Below are positions 61,188 to 64,000 of a stretch of 64,000 bases of DNA, in pieces (the first letter of the stretch is position 1; each line of letters starts with the position of its first letter). The stretch is from NCBI RefSeq assembly GCF_009870125.1, contig NC_046683.1, forward strand, positions 15,943,001 to 16,007,000, given 5' to 3'. This DNA comes from Drosophila pseudoobscura (taxonomy: Eukaryota > Arthropoda > Insecta > Diptera > Drosophilidae). The notes below the pieces were generated by a model, which made no database searches, was not told the origin of the DNA, and saw only the letters and a list, made by a program, of their open reading frames with translations. A program made the translations under genes and the position numbers.

Positions 61188-62392
61188 GCAGAGAGGGCCC
61201 TGCCTCTTCCTTCTCGTTGCCCACTTTCCCTAGGCGTAAGCACTTTCCCCGGCTTGGATCCTCCGCCTCTTCGCCTCCTTACTGGCTGTCACATGGGTTT
61301 CATTGTACTACTACTGGAATTTTTTTTTTAGACTGAACTGAATATAAATTAACGTTATGAGCGAAATGACAAAAGGGGCGCGATGTGCCGGTCTCTGCTT
61401 CCGGGTTTGGCTGGTCCCTCTCCCTCCTGTGGGCTGCCGGCTGCCGGCTGCCGGCTGTGGGCTGTGGGTGGTTGTTGGCCTTGTTTTCTGGCGCTTATCA
61501 GGCGAGTGCAGTTATCAGGGCTTTTGTGCTGTGCTTTGTGCCGCTGACGTGACATGTCCTGTCGTGTGTTCTCGTGTGTGTCTGGGCCTAAGAGTGTCCT
61601 CGTATGTGGCAGCTTGCCAGCTGCCAGCACCCAAGACTCTGAGCCCTAGACTGTGTCTTTGCCTCTGGCTCGTGCTTGGGTCTGTTATAAATTTGCAGCC
61701 TGCCCCGTGCCACAAACAAAGCAGCAGCAACAAAAAATGCAAGCACACATAAACACATGGCACATTTTGCTTGGGCGAAAAGTCAACGGCACAACGGAGG
61801 CTCAAAGAAAGGAAGCCCTACAACAAAAGGCGACAAAGATAGGCCAAGTTAACCTGGTGTTCTGGCCAAACGAGCAACGAATATGGGATGTTCTTACCAC
61901 AAACCGATATCAAACCAGAATTGAATATGAATGATCGTTGAGCCTTTCTAAAGGGAAATTTGTATGCTTCTTTGGTGGACAGCATTGTACCTCGCACAGA
62001 GAGATCCTCAGAGATCCAAAATGTTTGTGATATGATACCCTTAGCAGCTACTCCTTCTCAGTTAGTGTGTGGCAACTTCATGCCTTTTTATAGGTGCAGT
62101 CAACTCCTGGTTCCCCCACTCGCGCCCCCCTTTCCTTCTTCTCGTTTGTCTTGTCGTATGTCTTATTTGCCGCATTTTTGACAGCCCCACAGAGGCAGAG
62201 GCAGGGGCAGGGGCGCCTGCCACAAAGCTTTGCCCCACCGTGTGCCCCCAACACTCTCTTGGAGATTATGCAAGCGTTTTTGGAATTAGCAAAGCCGAGA
62301 GAGAACAAACAAAGAGATATTACAACCACATAGTATATTGTGTGAGACAGAGGAGGAGGGATTGGGGACTGGGACTTGGTGCTTGGGGATCT
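61188..62392. other. intergenic region between convergent genes
   Basis: This holds the 3' ends of the plus-strand 60222 gene and the minus-strand 62393 gene. I saw no canonical AATAAA close to either stop; variants such as AATATA occur near 61340. No other gene is supported. Confidence 0.5.
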
Positions 62393-63166
62393 CTAGCGGC
62401 CGTAGTAGGGCGGCGGCACATAGATGGTCACCCGCTTGCCATCCCCCCCACTGCTGTTGTACCGCCCACATGGCGGTGGTCCGTAGTAGGTGTAGGTGCA
62501 GACGGTGCAGCAGTTGATTGGCGTGGCCACCACCACCACGGGGGTCTTCTTGTTGGGTGGATAGGGCGGCGGGTAGGGAGGCGGATAGGCAGGCGGATAC
62601 CAAGGACGCGGTGGTGGTGGCGGCGGAGGCGGAAGTGGCCGTGGTGGAAGTCCCACTGGAGTGCAGCAAGTCTGTGGCGGAGGGGGTGGTGGCGGCAGCG
62701 GCGGTGGGTATGAGGGATTCACAACATAGGTCTCGCAACACCGCTGCTCCTGGAACGCCTCCAGAGTGCAGGGCGACACACAGGAGTTGAAGAGTCCACT
62801 AATCCAGTCATAGATAACGCCGAAGGTACGTCCCTGTCGCTGGGTGGTATCGAACGGCCCGAACGCATCTACAGATGTATTCAGAGATCCCGATCCCGAA
62901 CCAGATAGTAGGGGCGGAATATCACTTGGCTTCGTGGCGGAAGGCTCCTCCAGGTCCTCCATTCGCGAGGAGTGATTGATGTACACATACTCAAAGTTAT
63001 CGTTGATACTCGTGGAGCTGCTCGAGGCGGAGGAGCTGCTGCCGGAGCTGGTTCTGCTGCCATTGAAAAGAGACGGACGCCAGCGTTGGAGTCGCACCTG
63101 TTGCTGGGCTCGATGTCTTACTGGTACGATTGAAATGGGGAAGGAAGGAAGGAAAGGTTTTTCCAT
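62393..63166 (-). CDS. Pro-rich, Cys-containing protein (start uncertain)
   Basis: The frame is open to 63523, but codons with a gene-like character begin near 63120. The part from the Met at 63166 gives 257 aa. It has a Ser-rich segment, DNFEYVYINHSSRMEDLEEP, DWISGLFNSCVSPC and QRCCETYVV. Two poly-Pro blocks follow, with PPxYPP repeats separated by QTCCTPVG, and the C-terminus is NCCTVCTYTYYGPPPCGRYN to YVPPPYYGR. The Cys pairs suggest disulphides in an extracellular setting. No signal peptide follows the Met at 63166. A signal-like start MYFFLFVVFVCPIS exists at 63523, and a splice acceptor-like CGTACCAG ends at 63121, so the true first exon is unsettled. Not recognised. Confidence 0.65.
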   Translation of the reverse strand: MEKPFLPSFPISIVPVRHRAQQQVRLQRWRPSLFNGSRTSSGSSSSASSSSTSINDNFEYVYINHSSRMEDLEEPSATKPSDIPPLLSGSGSGSLNTSVDAFGPFDTTQRQGRTFGVIYDWISGLFNSCVSPCTLEAFQEQRCCETYVVNPSYPPPLPPPPPPPQTCCTPVGLPPRPLPPPPPPPPRPWYPPAYPPPYPPPYPPNKKTPVVVVATPINCCTVCTYTYYGPPPCGRYNSSGGDGKRVTIYVPPPYYGR

Positions 63167-63572
63167 CAGAAATGTATGATTTGATTTAGATTTTAGCCTA
63201 AAAGCAGGCAACACTATTTGAGGAACACAAACAACACTGATACATATGTAGGTGCTCGAAGGAAGATCAGTGGGGGGCCCCCATTCCGGGTCTGGGAATC
63301 TTTTGGTGTGTGTTTTGCAAACAGCTTCCTGTGCTCCAAAACAAGTACACATAAAATTGAGTAACAAAAGTGCAGAGTGATGCTCTAACGCCAAGCCCAA
63401 ACTCAGTGCTCTAGTGCTCAGTGCTGTTGGTGATGTAACATAAACAAATGCATTTTTATTCCAGAGTGCCTTGAGTGAGTGACTTATGGGGCAGACGAAG
63501 ACGACAAAAAGAAAGAAGTACATGTTAAAAAAAAAATGTAATGAGAACTCTCTTTCGAGGAGAGATCTTCAA

Positions 63573-64000
63573 CTAACGGCCAAAGAAGCCAAAGCCGCCG
63601 AAGGCGTTGCTGTTGGCATTGGCCCCACCGCCGCCGAAGGCGTTGCTGTTGGCATTGGCCCCACCGCCGCCACCGAAGCCACCGAAGCCACCGAAGCCAT
63701 TGAAGCCACCGCCATTGGCGCCGGCATTTGCTCCACTGCCACCCGGACCGCCGGCACTGGCATTGGCATCGGCATTGGCCGACTGTCCGTTTTGGCTGGT
63801 GGCCGAGGCGCTGCTCGAGGCCGAGTTGCTGACGAAACCGTTGGGGCCGGTCTGGGAGCTCGTCTGGGCATTGGTATTGGCCTCGGCGTTGCCCTGGCCG
63901 CCATTGCCATTGCCCTGGCCGCCATTTCCATTGCCCTGGAAGATCGACTGGCTGCTGGCGTCGCTCGTGACGTCCTGCCGATTGCCCTCCCGCACCACCT
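63573..64000 (-). CDS. Gly/Asn/Ala-rich protein, C-terminal part (runs off window)
   Basis: The last 142 or so codons of a minus-strand gene whose start lies beyond the window end. The visible part is rich in Gly, Asn, Ala, Ser and Gln: GNGNGGQ repeats, a Ser/Ala stretch, GFGGFGG and two copies of GGGGANANSNAFGG, ending FGFFGR before TAG. It has the low-complexity look of silk, cuticle or glue proteins. Two near-identical units at 63603-63665 show recent internal duplication. A minus-strand AATAAA near 63457 could be its poly(A) signal, which would place its 3'UTR over the upstream part of the Pro-rich gene. Confidence 0.8.
   Translation of the reverse strand, partial: VVREGNRQDVTSDASSQSIFQGNGNGGQGNGNGGQGNAEANTNAQTSSQTGPNGFVSNSASSSASATSQNGQSANADANASAGGPGGSGANAGANGGGFNGFGGFGGFGGGGGANANSNAFGGGGANANSNAFGGFGFFGR

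Overview
The window looks like Drosophila nuclear DNA. The Roughest-type adhesion protein points to the X chromosome (Muller A), and an obscura-group species is plausible because the proteins are close to, but not the same as, the D. melanogaster versions I remember. Supporting signs are short introns with GTRAGT/CAG ends, AT-rich spacers, many (CA)n/(GA)n/(CAG)n runs, opa-type Gln repeats and TATA+TCAGT promoters. There are no bacterial operons, CRISPR arrays or rRNA, and I found no convincing tRNA.

Layout. Positions 1-24.4 kb are almost entirely non-coding and probably form the upstream and 5' intron region of rst (roughest). They hold two candidate untranslated exons (about 4161-4529 and 13536-13648), many microsatellites and three AT-rich MITE-like elements. 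Positions 24449-28235 are the six coding exons of rst, an immunoglobulin-superfamily adhesion receptor of 769 aa, followed by a 1.9 kb 3'UTR. After a quiet 4 kb comes a minus-strand short-chain dehydrogenase (34124-34933), the likely CG3603 orthologue.

From 35.4 to 54.7 kb there is a run of seven minus-strand genes for small to medium secreted proteins. Most are intrinsically disordered and built in the same order: signal peptide, short spacer, Thr-rich run, Asp/Glu-rich block, then an Arg/Lys-rich tail. Three of them (39319-40261, 41118-41942, 42925-43901) share a short signal-peptide exon, a 56-76 bp phase-1 intron that rebuilds an Ala codon, and TATA + Inr promoters; these look like one tandemly duplicated family. 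Two others (35412-35870, 36198-37190) share a VRIP-x-RY motif in their basic halves. The largest (51950-54731, 867 aa) adds Gln-rich and acidic segments and a C-terminal KEEPT minisatellite. The set resembles secreted structural or glue-type proteins, but the sequence does not show their function.

From 55 to 60 kb no gene is visible. A plus-strand secreted protein (60222-61187), a minus-strand Pro/Cys-rich protein (62393 to about 63166) and the C-terminus of a Gly/Asn-rich protein that runs off the window (63573-64000) complete it. The most unusual object is the cluster of acidic/Arg-tailed secreted genes.
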